A stretch of DNA of 64,000 nucleotides. Origin: Neobacillus niacini NBRC 15566. GTDB lineage: Bacteria; Bacillota; Bacilli; Bacillales; Cytobacillaceae. Positions 41,776 to 51,147 of this stretch are shown here, piece after piece (the stretch's first letter is position 1; each line of letters begins with the position of its first letter). The notes below the pieces were generated by a model. The model was not told where the DNA came from and did not search any database. It saw only the letters and a list, made by a program, of their open reading frames with translations. The stretch spans positions 31,483-95,482 of the forward strand of contig NZ_BCVA01000019.1 of assembly GCF_001591505.1 (NCBI RefSeq), read 5' to 3'. The position numbers and the translations under genes are program-made.

Positions 41776-42435
41776 CTAGTGAATGACTGGACTTTTTATC
41801 ATTTCTCTCGCTGCTAGAATGGCTTCTTCTTTCGCTTTTTCAACAATTTCAGATACCTTTTGAGGATATAGGTCTAACGCTTCTGCAATAATGGTATCCA
41901 TTACCTCAATACCAAGGAAGTTAAGCGCAATTCTTAAATAACGATCTCCACTTTCTAGATCCTTCATTGGTGTTCCAGTGTATAGACCACCGCGGGTATT
42001 GATATGAATAGCTTTTTTACCAGTCAGGAGTCCTTTTGGACCAGTTGCTGTATGAGCAAACGTTTTACCAGCAATAAACAAATTGTCTAAGTATGCTTTT
42101 AAGACTGCTGGGGAGCTGAGGTTCCAAATAGGTGAGACGAAAACAAAGTAATCAAAAGAAAGGAATTCATCAGCAATTGCATGCATTTTAAGAATTTTTT
42201 CTCTTTCACCTTCGGTTAACTGATCTAGCGTATAGCCATACCCCGCTAATTTACCTCTTGCAGATACTAATTCCGCGTCCATGTGAGCAATATCTAATGT
42301 AAATAAGTCGATTGTTTTAATTTCTGTCTCCGGACTTTCTGCTTTTATCGTTTTGATAAAAGCCTCACCGATTTTTAATCCTTTTGATTTCTCTATCCCT
42401 TTAGGATTAGCAGTAATATATAATAATTTTCCCAC
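41776..42435 (-). CDS. azoR: FMN-dependent NADH-azoreductase (AzoR family)
   Basis: This flavodoxin-like quinone/azo reductase has about 219 residues from GTG 42435. It begins GKLLYITANPKG (FMN phosphate loop) and has FVFVSPIWNLSSPAVLKAYLD (about 92-112) and NTRGGLYTGTP (about 147-157). These enzymes reduce quinones and azo compounds with NADH in the cytoplasm and often respond to electrophile stress. The frame extends upstream to 42510 but that part (SSWIGCVRV) is not family-like. The Shine-Dalgarno before GTG is weak, so the start is moderately sure. Confidence 0.9.
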   Translation of the reverse strand: MGKLLYITANPKGIEKSKGLKIGEAFIKTIKAESPETEIKTIDLFTLDIAHMDAELVSARGKLAGYGYTLDQLTEGEREKILKMHAIADEFLSFDYFVFVSPIWNLSSPAVLKAYLDNLFIAGKTFAHTATGPKGLLTGKKAIHINTRGGLYTGTPMKDLESGDRYLRIALNFLGIEVMDTIIAEALDLYPQKVSEIVEKAKEEAILAAREMIKSPVIH

Positions 42436-42656
42436 TCTAACACATCCAATCCAACTTGATAACATCATTACTTCAATTATAAGTAAAATTACTTGTTCAT
42501 TTTTGAACAATAAGTGAAGTTCTTGAACATTAAGTGTCTAAAAACAAATACATATTCATTAAATTGTTAGAATTTTATAGAGATATATAAGTAGGAATAC
42601 AATATGATTATGTTAGGATCAATTAAAGAAATTATTACTAAAAGGCGGAAATAAAC

Positions 42657-43679
42657 ATGAATCTGCAAGATTCTCACATGAATAATGAAAGTGAATTAAA
42701 GAAATTACGCAGAAAAGTAGAAGAATTGGAGGCGAGAGAAAAACAACTAATAAAGAGTCTTCGCTTAAATCACTCTCTGCATTCCAAGATTCTTGATGCC
42801 TTACCAATAAATGTTTTTTTAGAGGATTCTGAAGGGCGAACGATATTTGCAAATAAACAAACTTGTAATGCCCACGGTGTTAAGGCTGAAGAACTTGTTG
42901 GAAAAACGGTGTTTGACTTTTTTCCTAATGATATTGCTGAGAGACAACGGGAAATAGACTTAGAAGTATGGAAGAAGCGTACTCTTCAAACGAATGAGGT
43001 AGCTTTGGAATTTCAAGGAAAAAAAGGGTATATGCATACTGGAAAAACAATTATCCATCTTGAAGAATCAAATGAAGATTATTTGCTTGGATTTGGGGTG
43101 GATATTACGGATTTAAAACATGCAGAAGAGAAAATTTCACATATGGCTTATCACGATCCCTTAACCGGATTGCCTAATCGCTGGTTTATAAAATCCTGTT
43201 TTAAAAACCCTGATACGAATGATAGCCTATTGATGAAAGGTGTTTTACTGCTTGATTTAGATCATTTCAAATTAATTAATGATAGTCTGGGACATGAAGC
43301 AGGAGATCTGTTATTAATATCTGTGGCAACTAGATTAAGAGAAGTCATTAGGGATGATAATGTTTTAGCTCGATTAGGCGGTGATGAATTTATTATTCTA
43401 CTTCCTCACTTACTCTCAGAAAATGAGGCATATGATGTTTCGGACGAGATAATAAAAGGAATGAAAGAACCCTTTAATATTTATGGGCAAAATTTTATGA
43501 TTTCGCCAAGCATCGGCATCAGTTTGCATCCTATACATGGAGAAGACTTGGAAACATTAATAAAAAATGCAGACCTTGCGATGTATCACTCTAAGGAGCG
43601 GGGAAGAAACGGCTATTCCTTATTTACACCTGAAATGAGGGAAAGCGCTATTATTCGCATGAATGTACTGAAAAAATAA
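42657..43679 (+). CDS. PAS-GGDEF diguanylate cyclase
   Basis: The 340-residue protein starts with a coiled coil (about 10-45). A PAS domain (about 48-165; FLEDSEGRTIFANKQTCNAHG) and a GGDEF domain (about 170-335) follow. The signature GGDEF is intact near residue 241 and DLDHFKLINDSLGHEAGD is present, so it should make cyclic di-GMP. The inhibitory RxxD site reads RDDN, so feedback inhibition may be weak. No membrane segment or EAL domain is present. It is a second diguanylate cyclase in this window. Confidence 0.9.
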   Translation: MNLQDSHMNNESELKKLRRKVEELEAREKQLIKSLRLNHSLHSKILDALPINVFLEDSEGRTIFANKQTCNAHGVKAEELVGKTVFDFFPNDIAERQREIDLEVWKKRTLQTNEVALEFQGKKGYMHTGKTIIHLEESNEDYLLGFGVDITDLKHAEEKISHMAYHDPLTGLPNRWFIKSCFKNPDTNDSLLMKGVLLLDLDHFKLINDSLGHEAGDLLLISVATRLREVIRDDNVLARLGGDEFIILLPHLLSENEAYDVSDEIIKGMKEPFNIYGQNFMISPSIGISLHPIHGEDLETLIKNADLAMYHSKERGRNGYSLFTPEMRESAIIRMNVLKK

Positions 43680-43680
43680 G

Positions 43681-43722
43681 AAAGAATCGGTCACACAATT
43701 GAGTGAATCGATTCTTTCTTTA
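43681..43722. terminator. Bidirectional terminator between the GGDEF gene and the permease gene
   Basis: AAAGAATCG and CGATTCTTT form a 9-bp stem with further partial pairing inside (GTCAC near GTGAAT). It lies between convergent genes, with T-rich tails on both strands. Confidence 0.7.
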
Positions 43723-43733
43723 TTTTGTACTTA

Positions 43734-44753
43734 TTAAATTACAAACAAAATAACAAAATACACAGCCATGGTTATAAGCCCAACGGGAACCCCGAAACTT
43801 GCCCATTCCTTACTAGTAATGTTGAGTTTTCCTGCTGCGATAATATTTGGGATATTCCCAGGGATTAGCATACCCCCACTAATAATAAGACCCATTAAAA
43901 CAGCCTGGATGGTTGATTGGTCCATTGCTGGACTAATTTCAGCTGCCGCTAGTGTAGCATTATCTAAAATAGCGGAAATCATATTAATCCAATATAACAA
44001 CGTTGGGTGAAGCCCAAGAATATACTCATTTATTAATGGTTCAAAACCATGTCCTAAGAATGTTAATCCCATGACAAACAAGTAAATTTTAGCAGATCGA
44101 ATCAGTATTTCTTTATAGCTTTCTACTTTTTGTTCAGACGTTAAACCGTCAGTGCTTTCTTGGGGTTTAACTAAAAGGATTGTCAATATCCCTAAGATAA
44201 CTACGGCTGAGATTACTTCTGGACCGATTAATTTGAGCAAATAAAAAAAGTCTTCATTTAACTTACTAATGGTAATGGTAGCTAAAGGCTCGCCGATGGG
44301 GGTGAGAGCGGCGCCAAGACCTATTGAAAAACATGCTAAAACAGTAAAGCGAATCTCAGATTTCCGGTCAAGCGGAAGTACGTTAATGATAATAACGAGT
44401 ACAATTGCAGCGATTATTGCCGTAATGATGCTAGAGGCAAGACCTAAAATAATTACGGTTAGCCCGAAGAAAATCCTAGGAGAAAGAATTCGGTTCACCC
44501 ATAAAATTGATTTTTCCAGCTGTACCTGCCCCCATTTACAGACTAATCCTGCGATTAATACAGCTAAAGTAATAGTAATAGGATCAATCAGGGCTTTTTC
44601 AATTAAATGGAGATTCATCATTCCACTAACCAAAGCCGCCGCAATACCCATCACAAACAAAAAGATTTCTAAATTGTGTTCAACCTTTTTTACGGAAAAA
44701 GGCAAAAATAAAACCAAAATTAAAATAATTACTAATCCAATCATCCATACCAA
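43734..44753 (-). CDS. DUF1646 family permease
   Basis: This 339-residue integral membrane protein has about ten hydrophobic segments. Typical stretches are GLGAALTPIGEPLATI (about residues 146-161), AILDNATLAAAEISP and ISGGMLIPGNIPNIIAAGKL. The symmetrical pattern of polar helical breaks resembles the ArsB/NhaD ion transporter superfamily, within which DUF1646 members are called putative cation transporters. The substrate is unknown. It is monocistronic on the minus strand. The 204-base region upstream (44754-44957) is AT-rich, with no gene. Confidence 0.85.
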   Translation of the reverse strand: MVWMIGLVIILILVLFLPFSVKKVEHNLEIFLFVMGIAAALVSGMMNLHLIEKALIDPITITLAVLIAGLVCKWGQVQLEKSILWVNRILSPRIFFGLTVIILGLASSIITAIIAAIVLVIIINVLPLDRKSEIRFTVLACFSIGLGAALTPIGEPLATITISKLNEDFFYLLKLIGPEVISAVVILGILTILLVKPQESTDGLTSEQKVESYKEILIRSAKIYLFVMGLTFLGHGFEPLINEYILGLHPTLLYWINMISAILDNATLAAAEISPAMDQSTIQAVLMGLIISGGMLIPGNIPNIIAAGKLNITSKEWASFGVPVGLITMAVYFVILFVI

Positions 44754-44890
44754 TCCCTTATCTTTTTTGTCTTATGTATAATCTATTATAAACCTTCTCG
44801 TTAAATATTAGGATATTAATAAATATATATTATATCTAACTATATTATCTTAAATATTTACACAAAAGTCTAAAAATTCTCCATTAAGAT

Positions 44891-44904
44891 AGAAATCATT
44901 TTCA
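44891..44904. promoter_or_regulatory. Weak cre-like site before the oxidoreductase gene
   Basis: AGAAATCATTTTCA matches 12 of 14 positions of TGWAANCGNTNWCA but lacks the central CG. It is 54 bases before the start codon. Confidence 0.3.
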
Positions 44905-44957
44905 TATAAAATGATGGCAAGTAAATTTGCCTTTATTAAAAATTGGAGGATATTAGT

Positions 44958-46262
44958 ATGAAAAAGTATGTAATCTGCGGTGTCAGCAATCGGGCATTAG
45001 AAATGTATATTAAACCACTCGTTAATGAGTTTTCAAGAGAAAATGAAATTGTTGGATTACTAGATTCTGACCCGTTGCGATTTACCATTTGTAAAGAAAA
45101 ATATCCGCAGCTAGACCAAGTATCTACCTTCAATCCGGAACAATTTGATACGATGATCAATCTAACGAACCCAGATTATGTCCTTGTGACGGGGAGGGAC
45201 GATACGCACATCGAATATATTTTAAGAGCACTTCAAAAACAGGTGAATGTGATAACAGAAAAGCCAATGGTGACAAATGCAGCGGATGCCTATAAAGTAA
45301 TGCAGGCTGAAGTGCAAAGCAAAGGGAAAGTCATTGTTACATTTAATTATCGGTATAGTACATTTCACCGAAAAATTAAGGAAATGATTCTTGAAGGGAA
45401 AGTGGGAAGAATCACTTCTATTGACCTAAATTGGTATATAGATACGTACCATGGTTCTAGTTACTTTAAAAGATGGAATCGGAGCCGTGAAAATTCTGGT
45501 GGCTTATCCATTCATAAATCTACCCATCACTTTGATCTTATTAATTGGTGGTTAAATCAAAAACCAGAAGAGGTATTCGCTTACGGTGCTTTGAATTACT
45601 ATGGACAAGATGGTGAAATGAATCCTCTGAAGGAATCTGGTCGTTTTTGCGGGACTTGCGATGTTAGGAATGACTGCAGTTATTTTAAGCGATGGAATCC
45701 CCGAATCGGTTCCACAACCGTTAGGGACGACCACCTTTTAGCAGGTGTATATGAAAAAGAAGTACCGTATACAAATTATCGACCGGACGCATGTATTTTT
45801 GATGAAGAAATTTCGATTGAGGATACGTATGTAGCTGCAGTGAAATATGACGGCGGGAGTATGCTGAGTTACTCGATTAATTTTTCAGCACCATATGAAG
45901 GATATCGCTTGACTATTAACGGTACAAAAGGAAGAATTGAAACAACCGAGTACCACGAACCTTCTCGTATTCCGTTTGAATATCCTGAGCAAAAGATAGA
46001 TTATTTTCCTCTGTTTGGCGGAAAAGAAACGATAGAACTTGTCAAAGAACCCGGCGGACATGGAGGAGGAGACCCTATTCTTTTAGCCGACCTATTCCTC
46101 GGTCCAGACCCGGGCCGTAAATATGAGATATTAGCAGGATCAGAAGCAGGTGCCTATTCTATCGCAGTCGGTGAAGCAGTATGGCGTTCAGTTGCAGAAA
46201 AGAAGCCGGTTAATATAAAAGAAATTTTGTTTCAATCCGACCAACAACTAACCAAGTTTTAG
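44958..46262 (+). CDS. Gfo/Idh/MocA family oxidoreductase
   Basis: The 434-residue protein starts with a Rossmann fold (KKYVICGVSNRALEMYIKPL) and has the family motif EKPMV (about 100-104). The catalytic lysine-histidine region is in SIHKSTHHFDLINWW (about 178-192). An insertion with CGTCDVRNDC (about 231-240) is unusual and could bind a metal. It ends with a glycine-rich loop GGHGGGDPILLADLF. Such enzymes oxidise or epimerise sugars and sugar acids with NAD(P). It precedes the second ABC importer and probably handles one of the imported sugars. The start is ATG 44958, eight bases after TTGGAGG. Confidence 0.88.
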   Translation: MKKYVICGVSNRALEMYIKPLVNEFSRENEIVGLLDSDPLRFTICKEKYPQLDQVSTFNPEQFDTMINLTNPDYVLVTGRDDTHIEYILRALQKQVNVITEKPMVTNAADAYKVMQAEVQSKGKVIVTFNYRYSTFHRKIKEMILEGKVGRITSIDLNWYIDTYHGSSYFKRWNRSRENSGGLSIHKSTHHFDLINWWLNQKPEEVFAYGALNYYGQDGEMNPLKESGRFCGTCDVRNDCSYFKRWNPRIGSTTVRDDHLLAGVYEKEVPYTNYRPDACIFDEEISIEDTYVAAVKYDGGSMLSYSINFSAPYEGYRLTINGTKGRIETTEYHEPSRIPFEYPEQKIDYFPLFGGKETIELVKEPGGHGGGDPILLADLFLGPDPGRKYEILAGSEAGAYSIAVGEAVWRSVAEKKPVNIKEILFQSDQQLTKF

Positions 46263-46277
46263 AACGATAATGGAGAG

Positions 46278-46322
46278 AAAAACATACTATTCGTTCAGTT
46301 GAACTTTTTAGTATGTTTTTTT
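46278..46322 (+). terminator. Terminator of the oxidoreductase gene
   Basis: AAAAACATACTA and TAGTATGTTTTT form a 12-bp stem ending in seven T. Confidence 0.88.
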
Positions 46323-46417
46323 CATTTTTCAACGAGATGACCTTTGCACGCAGCTTCAAAATGAGTAGAATTATTTTATACTTTTAGATAGTGGCTATGG
46401 AAAGAGGAGACTAAAAC

Positions 46418-47752
46418 ATGTTTAGGAAGAATCTTAGAACTTCTGTGATGGCTGTGATCGTAGTATTTGGATTGTTGCTTACGGGTTGCAGAGGTGAAAA
46501 CTCAGTCCAAAAGTCAAACTCGAATGAAAATCAACGAATTAAAATCGTCTTTTGGGACGATAATACAGGACCACAACGGACGCCGATTTGGGAAAAATTA
46601 ATTACTAGGTTTGAAGAAGAAAATCCCACTATTGATGTCGAATACATCGGATTGCCTAAGGACTCAGCAAAAGCGATGTTTGACGCGGCTATCGCTTCAG
46701 GGGAAACACCTGATGTGGCTAGTGTTTATGCCAGTTGGCTGCCGGAGTTTTCGATGCGTGACGCATTGTTGCCGTTAGATACTTATTTTTCCAAATGGAG
46801 TGAAAAGGATAAAATAAATAAAGGTGCGATAGGGTTTAATAAACGCATGGTGAGTAATCAAAAGTTATACGGAATTCCATATACACAAAACCTCGATATC
46901 CTCTGGGTTCGGTCGGATTGGTTTAAAGCGGCCAATTTGAACACACCTGATACGTGGGACGAGTTCTTTCATGCCGTTGAAGTGTTAACAGATAAAACGA
47001 ATAATCGTTATGGGTATACTATACGTGGGGGAGCAGGTGGTTCTTTCCAGTTACAACGGATGATGTATGCCTACTCGGGCATTGGAACATTCTTCAAAGA
47101 TGGGAAAAGCACAATCAATGACCCGAAGCATGTGGAATTCTTAAAGAAATATTTTGCTTTGTATCAACACTATACGCCCATTAACGATATTACAAACGAT
47201 TATAAGGCAATGATTGCTGGATTTGATTCAGGGTCAATTGCGATGTTACAACATAACATTGGATCTTTTGCGGAACATAACGAATCATTGGACTCCGGCC
47301 AATTTCAAGCGATTCCCTTACCAAAATCAGTTAAAGGTCATTATGTAGCAGAAGACGGCAACACCATTGGTATTAGTATTTTTAAAGGAACTAAGTATCC
47401 GCAGGAATCATGGAAATTTATTGAGTTTATTAATTCGGAAGAAGCGCAAAGCTTTTGGAATCAAAGTGTCGGTCAAATTCCTACTAATTTAGATGTGCTA
47501 AATGAGGACTGGATTAAGACCTCACCGCATATTCGGACTGCCCAGAAGGTTTATAATGACCCCAATACTATTCTTTTTGAGCCGCCATTCTACCTCTCGG
47601 AATACCGTACGATACTAAATACGATTGTTGATACGGGTACACAATCGGTACTAAGTGGAAAAATGACCGTGGAAGAGTTTTTAGAGAAGTGGGCAGAAGC
47701 AATGGAAGCGGCAAAGGAACAATACGATAATGATTTGATAAGCCAAGATTAA
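46418..47752 (+). CDS. Sugar ABC transporter substrate-binding lipoprotein, first of two paralogues
   Basis: The 444-residue family 1 binding protein has a lipobox LLTGC (Cys25). The mature part has KIVFWDDNTGPQRTPIWEK, GIPYTQNLDILWVRSDWF and RYGYTIRGGAGGSF. It is highly similar along its whole length to the binding protein at 49720. It has its own terminator and lies before the permease genes, so it could feed the same permeases. YtcQ/YesO-type proteins of rhamnogalacturonan clusters have this layout. Confidence 0.92.
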   Translation: MFRKNLRTSVMAVIVVFGLLLTGCRGENSVQKSNSNENQRIKIVFWDDNTGPQRTPIWEKLITRFEEENPTIDVEYIGLPKDSAKAMFDAAIASGETPDVASVYASWLPEFSMRDALLPLDTYFSKWSEKDKINKGAIGFNKRMVSNQKLYGIPYTQNLDILWVRSDWFKAANLNTPDTWDEFFHAVEVLTDKTNNRYGYTIRGGAGGSFQLQRMMYAYSGIGTFFKDGKSTINDPKHVEFLKKYFALYQHYTPINDITNDYKAMIAGFDSGSIAMLQHNIGSFAEHNESLDSGQFQAIPLPKSVKGHYVAEDGNTIGISIFKGTKYPQESWKFIEFINSEEAQSFWNQSVGQIPTNLDVLNEDWIKTSPHIRTAQKVYNDPNTILFEPPFYLSEYRTILNTIVDTGTQSVLSGKMTVEEFLEKWAEAMEAAKEQYDNDLISQD

Positions 47753-47756
47753 TTTA

Positions 47757-47797
47757 GGCACTCGCAGCACTAAAGCAGCGGGTGCCTTCTTTATTTT
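47757..47797 (+). terminator. Terminator after the first binding-protein gene
   Basis: GGCACTCGC and GCGGGTGCC form a 9-bp stem (one G-T) with a 12-base loop, followed by TTCTTTATTTTT. Confidence 0.85.
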
Positions 47798-47859
47798 TAA
47801 TTATATTTTGAAATATCTTAAAATTTTAATCAATCATCTTAAAATCTTTAATTATTTAA

Positions 47860-47873
47860 GAAACCGTTTTCAT
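47860..47873. promoter_or_regulatory. cre site before the second importer operon
   Basis: AGAAACCGTTTTCA matches 13 of 14 positions of TGWAANCGNTNWCA, including the central CG. It lies 31 bases before the permease start codon. Confidence 0.65.
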
Positions 47874-47904
47874 TTATTATAAAAAACAGAGAGGAGGAAA
47901 CTAG

Positions 47905-48846
47905 ATGAGTTTATCACAAGGTGTTACTGAAACGGTTATTAACAGTGAAAAGACGGTAAAACGAAAGAATATCAAGAAGGATAGATGGGTTCCCTACCTG
48001 TTTATTCTACCCTCTTTCCTAATTATCTTAGGTTTTCTTTTTTATCCGATAGCGACTGTATTCTATTACAGTGTTCAACACTATGATGTGTCGGCGCCCT
48101 ATTATAATGGCTTTGCAGGTTTAGAGAACTTTAAAGAAATATTCACGAATGACAAGATGTTCATACCTAGTTTAATAAATAGTTTGAAATGGGTTGTAAC
48201 GGAAGTTGGTTTACAATTAGTGTTTGGTATGATCCTCGCCCTGTTGTTGAACCAAACATTTAAGTTTAGAGGGTTAGTACGTGCGGTGGCTTTTATCCCT
48301 TGGGCAATTTCAGGGGTGCTGGCTTCAACTATGTGGTCATTGATGTTTAACGAACATATGGGTGTACTTAATGATTTACTTATGAAATTAGGGATTATTG
48401 ATGAGCCGCAGGCATTCTTAGCAAGCACTTCAACAGCTTTTACATCGGTGATTATAGCTGAGTTGTGGAGGGGTATTCCGTTCTTTGCGATCACTTTACT
48501 AGCATCATTATCTAGTATTCCCAATGAACTATATGAAGCGGCAAAAGTAGATGGTGCGAGCAGATGGAAGTCATTTATTTATGTAACATTACCACAATTA
48601 AAAAATACCATTGTTCTCACAACATTACTTAGAGTAGTGTGGGAGTTTAATAACGTGGATTTATTGTTCAACTTAACGGGTGGTGGTCCTGCACATTCAA
48701 CCACAACACTTACCATGTATATTGCAGATTTAGCAGTTCACGGAAGCAATTTTGGATACGGATCAGCATTAACGGTCGTTTCATTTGGAATCTTACTAGT
48801 TTTCGCCATCCTTTATCTGAAACTATCACGATATGAAAAGGAGTGA
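47905..48846 (+). CDS. Sugar ABC transporter permease (MalF-type), second importer
   Basis: The 313-residue CUT1 permease has six membrane helices. The cytoplasmic N-terminal arm (1-30) is followed by VPYLFILPSFLIILGFLFYP. The ATPase-contacting loop is LYEAAKVDGASRWKSFIYVTL (about 210-230). It pairs with the permease starting eight bases after its stop. No ATPase is encoded, so a shared one is expected. The start ATG 47905 follows GAGGAGG. Confidence 0.93.
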   Translation: MSLSQGVTETVINSEKTVKRKNIKKDRWVPYLFILPSFLIILGFLFYPIATVFYYSVQHYDVSAPYYNGFAGLENFKEIFTNDKMFIPSLINSLKWVVTEVGLQLVFGMILALLLNQTFKFRGLVRAVAFIPWAISGVLASTMWSLMFNEHMGVLNDLLMKLGIIDEPQAFLASTSTAFTSVIIAELWRGIPFFAITLLASLSSIPNELYEAAKVDGASRWKSFIYVTLPQLKNTIVLTTLLRVVWEFNNVDLLFNLTGGGPAHSTTTLTMYIADLAVHGSNFGYGSALTVVSFGILLVFAILYLKLSRYEKE

Positions 48847-48854
48847 TTTGAAGG

Positions 48855-49691
48855 ATGTTAACAGCAAATAAAAAAGTCGACAAACTATTAACTCTATATC
48901 TTCCTTTAACAATGTTGTTGAGTTTTACCATCTTTCCAATCTACTGGACAATAAATACAGCTTTCAAACCTGAAGGGGATATCATTAAACGTCCGCTGCA
49001 GTACTTGCCGGTAAACCCGACCACTGAAAACTTTGTCACTGCTTGGACCAATGTCGGATTTGCTACCTTCTTTAAAAATAGTTTAATCGTTGGGGTTTCT
49101 ACGGTTTTGGTTGTGCTTATCTGTTCGACTTTGTCAGGATATGCATTAAGCAGATATCAGTTCAAAGGAAAACGCAGTTTTATGATTATGTTGTTATGTA
49201 CTCAATTCATTCCAAGAGCCATGATGATTATTCCTTTGTTCGTTATTTTCAAAAATCTAGGGTTAATCAGTAATCCACTTTCACTGATTATTACCTATAC
49301 AGCAATCGAAATTCCGTTTACAACAATCTTGATGAGTGGATTTATCTCAAATGTTCCGAAGGAGTTAGAAGAAGCGGCGATGATTGACGGGTGCTCGAAA
49401 CTTCAATCACTCCGGCATGTGGTATTCCCATTGTTGCTGCCTGGTATTGTGGCAACAGGCGTATTTACTTTCATTTACACTTGGAATGAATTTTTAATCG
49501 CACTCATGCTGACAAATCAACAATCAAAGTTTACGCTCCCTGTTGGATTAAGTACCATGCTGGGAGAATTTAGTATCAATTATGGAGCTTTGGCAGCTGG
49601 AAGTGTAATCGCTTTAATTCCTGCAGTTATCTTATTTGCCTATGCACAGAAGCACCTAGTAAATGGTATGGGTGGCGCTGTAAAAGGATAA
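48855..49691 (+). CDS. Sugar ABC transporter permease (MalG-type), second importer
   Basis: The 278-residue CUT1 permease has six membrane helices and the EAA loop ELEEAAMIDGCSKLQSLRHV (about 174-193). It ends KHLVNGMGGAVKG. It forms the membrane pair with the permease before it, and the binding-protein gene follows 28 bases later. Confidence 0.93.
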   Translation: MLTANKKVDKLLTLYLPLTMLLSFTIFPIYWTINTAFKPEGDIIKRPLQYLPVNPTTENFVTAWTNVGFATFFKNSLIVGVSTVLVVLICSTLSGYALSRYQFKGKRSFMIMLLCTQFIPRAMMIIPLFVIFKNLGLISNPLSLIITYTAIEIPFTTILMSGFISNVPKELEEAAMIDGCSKLQSLRHVVFPLLLPGIVATGVFTFIYTWNEFLIALMLTNQQSKFTLPVGLSTMLGEFSINYGALAAGSVIALIPAVILFAYAQKHLVNGMGGAVKG

Positions 49692-49719
49692 TTATAAAAA
49701 TATTTAAGGGGGAATTACC

Positions 49720-51063
49720 ATGTTTAAGAAAAAAATGACAACTTCTTTGCTTGCATTAACACTGGGAACAAGTATGTTACTTGCAGGGTGCGGTGGTGAA
49801 GAAAAAGCTGCAACAAAAACGACTAAAAAAGCAGAAACCAAATCTGAGGAACCTGTAACACTTCAATTTTGGGACGAAAATGCTGGTCCAGCACGTACTC
49901 CAGTTTGGGAAGAAGTCATTAAACGATTTGAAGAAAAGAATCCTAATATTGATGTTGAGTATGTTGGGATTCCGAATAGCTCAGCTAAATCAAAATATGA
50001 CGCTGCTATTGCAGCAGATGATACTCCGGATATTGGCTCTATGCAAACAACTTGGCTGCCAGAATTCTCGATTCGAGAGGCTTTGCTGCCACTAGATTCC
50101 TATTTCAAGAAGTCTGAAATCAGCAAGAAAATTAACCCAAGTGCTACTGGTGTAAATAAGAAAATAACCCAAGATGGAAAGCTATATGGTATTCCATATG
50201 CACAGAATTTAGATGCCTTATGGATTCGTACAGACTGGTTTGAACAAGCTGGTGTACAGGAGCCTAAAACATGGGATGAATTCTTTACAGTGATCGAAAA
50301 GATGAGAGATGAAGCCAATAATCGTTATGGATTTACAATCCGCGGCGGTGCAGGTGCGTCCTTCACCATTCAAAGAGCAATGTTTGCTTATAGCGGTTTA
50401 GACTTTTTTGATAAAAACGGTAAGACAAACATCAATGACCCTAAACACGTAGAATTTGTTGAGAAATATTTCTCTTATTATGACAAATTAACGCCAAAAA
50501 GTGATATCACAAATGGCTATAAAGAAATGATTGCCGGCTTTGATACTGGTGTTGTAGCAATGGTACACCACAATCCAGGTTCTTATGGCGAGCACAATAA
50601 AGCATTACCTGCAGGTTCTTACAAGTTAATTCCACTGCCAACAACAGAAAAAGGTCAATATGTTGCAGAAGGTGGCAATGCAGTTAACCTAGCAATCTTC
50701 AAATCAACAGAACATGCTGATGAAGCATGGAAATTTGTAGAATTTGTTAACTCAGAAGAAGCACAAAGTTATTGGAATCAACAAACTGGTCAAATTCCTA
50801 CAAACTCTGATGTGTTAGATGATGAATGGGTACAAGACGCACAGCATATCAAAACAGCATTTGAAGTTTACAATGATCCTGATACAAAACTATATGAGCC
50901 GCCGTTCTATCTGCCAGATTATCGTGCTATTCTTGATGGCGTCGTAGACCCAGGGGTACAAGCAGTGATGAGTGGAAAAATGTCAGCAAAAGACTTCCTA
51001 GATGAATGGGCAAAAGCGATTGAAGATTCTAAAGAAAAGTACGACAAAACATTTAAAAAGTAA
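49720..51063 (+). CDS. Sugar ABC transporter substrate-binding lipoprotein, second paralogue
   Basis: The 447-residue binding protein has a lipobox LLAGC (Cys24) followed by a charged linker rich in K, T and E. The core LQFWDENAGPARTPVWEE, GIPYAQNLDALWIRTDWF and RYGFTIRGGAGASF mirrors the protein at 46418. It is the last gene of the permease operon before GH105. AAGGGGG precedes ATG 49720. Oligosaccharides from rhamnogalacturonan or unsaturated galacturonides are likely ligands, judged from the hydrolase next to it. Confidence 0.92.
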   Translation: MFKKKMTTSLLALTLGTSMLLAGCGGEEKAATKTTKKAETKSEEPVTLQFWDENAGPARTPVWEEVIKRFEEKNPNIDVEYVGIPNSSAKSKYDAAIAADDTPDIGSMQTTWLPEFSIREALLPLDSYFKKSEISKKINPSATGVNKKITQDGKLYGIPYAQNLDALWIRTDWFEQAGVQEPKTWDEFFTVIEKMRDEANNRYGFTIRGGAGASFTIQRAMFAYSGLDFFDKNGKTNINDPKHVEFVEKYFSYYDKLTPKSDITNGYKEMIAGFDTGVVAMVHHNPGSYGEHNKALPAGSYKLIPLPTTEKGQYVAEGGNAVNLAIFKSTEHADEAWKFVEFVNSEEAQSYWNQQTGQIPTNSDVLDDEWVQDAQHIKTAFEVYNDPDTKLYEPPFYLPDYRAILDGVVDPGVQAVMSGKMSAKDFLDEWAKAIEDSKEKYDKTFKK

Positions 51064-51076
51064 TTTAATCCACATT

Positions 51077-51104
51077 CTGGGTGTTGATTTCTATTAACAC
51101 CCAG
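51077..51104 (+). other. Intercistronic hairpin after the binding-protein gene
   Basis: CTGGGTGTT and AACACCCAG form a 9-bp stem with a ten-base loop, without a T tract. As with 33914-33948 it follows a binding-protein gene and may protect its mRNA. Confidence 0.65.
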
Positions 51105-51147
51105 TTCCCTTAAATAAAAGAAAAAAATAGAGAAGGAGATCAAGAGA

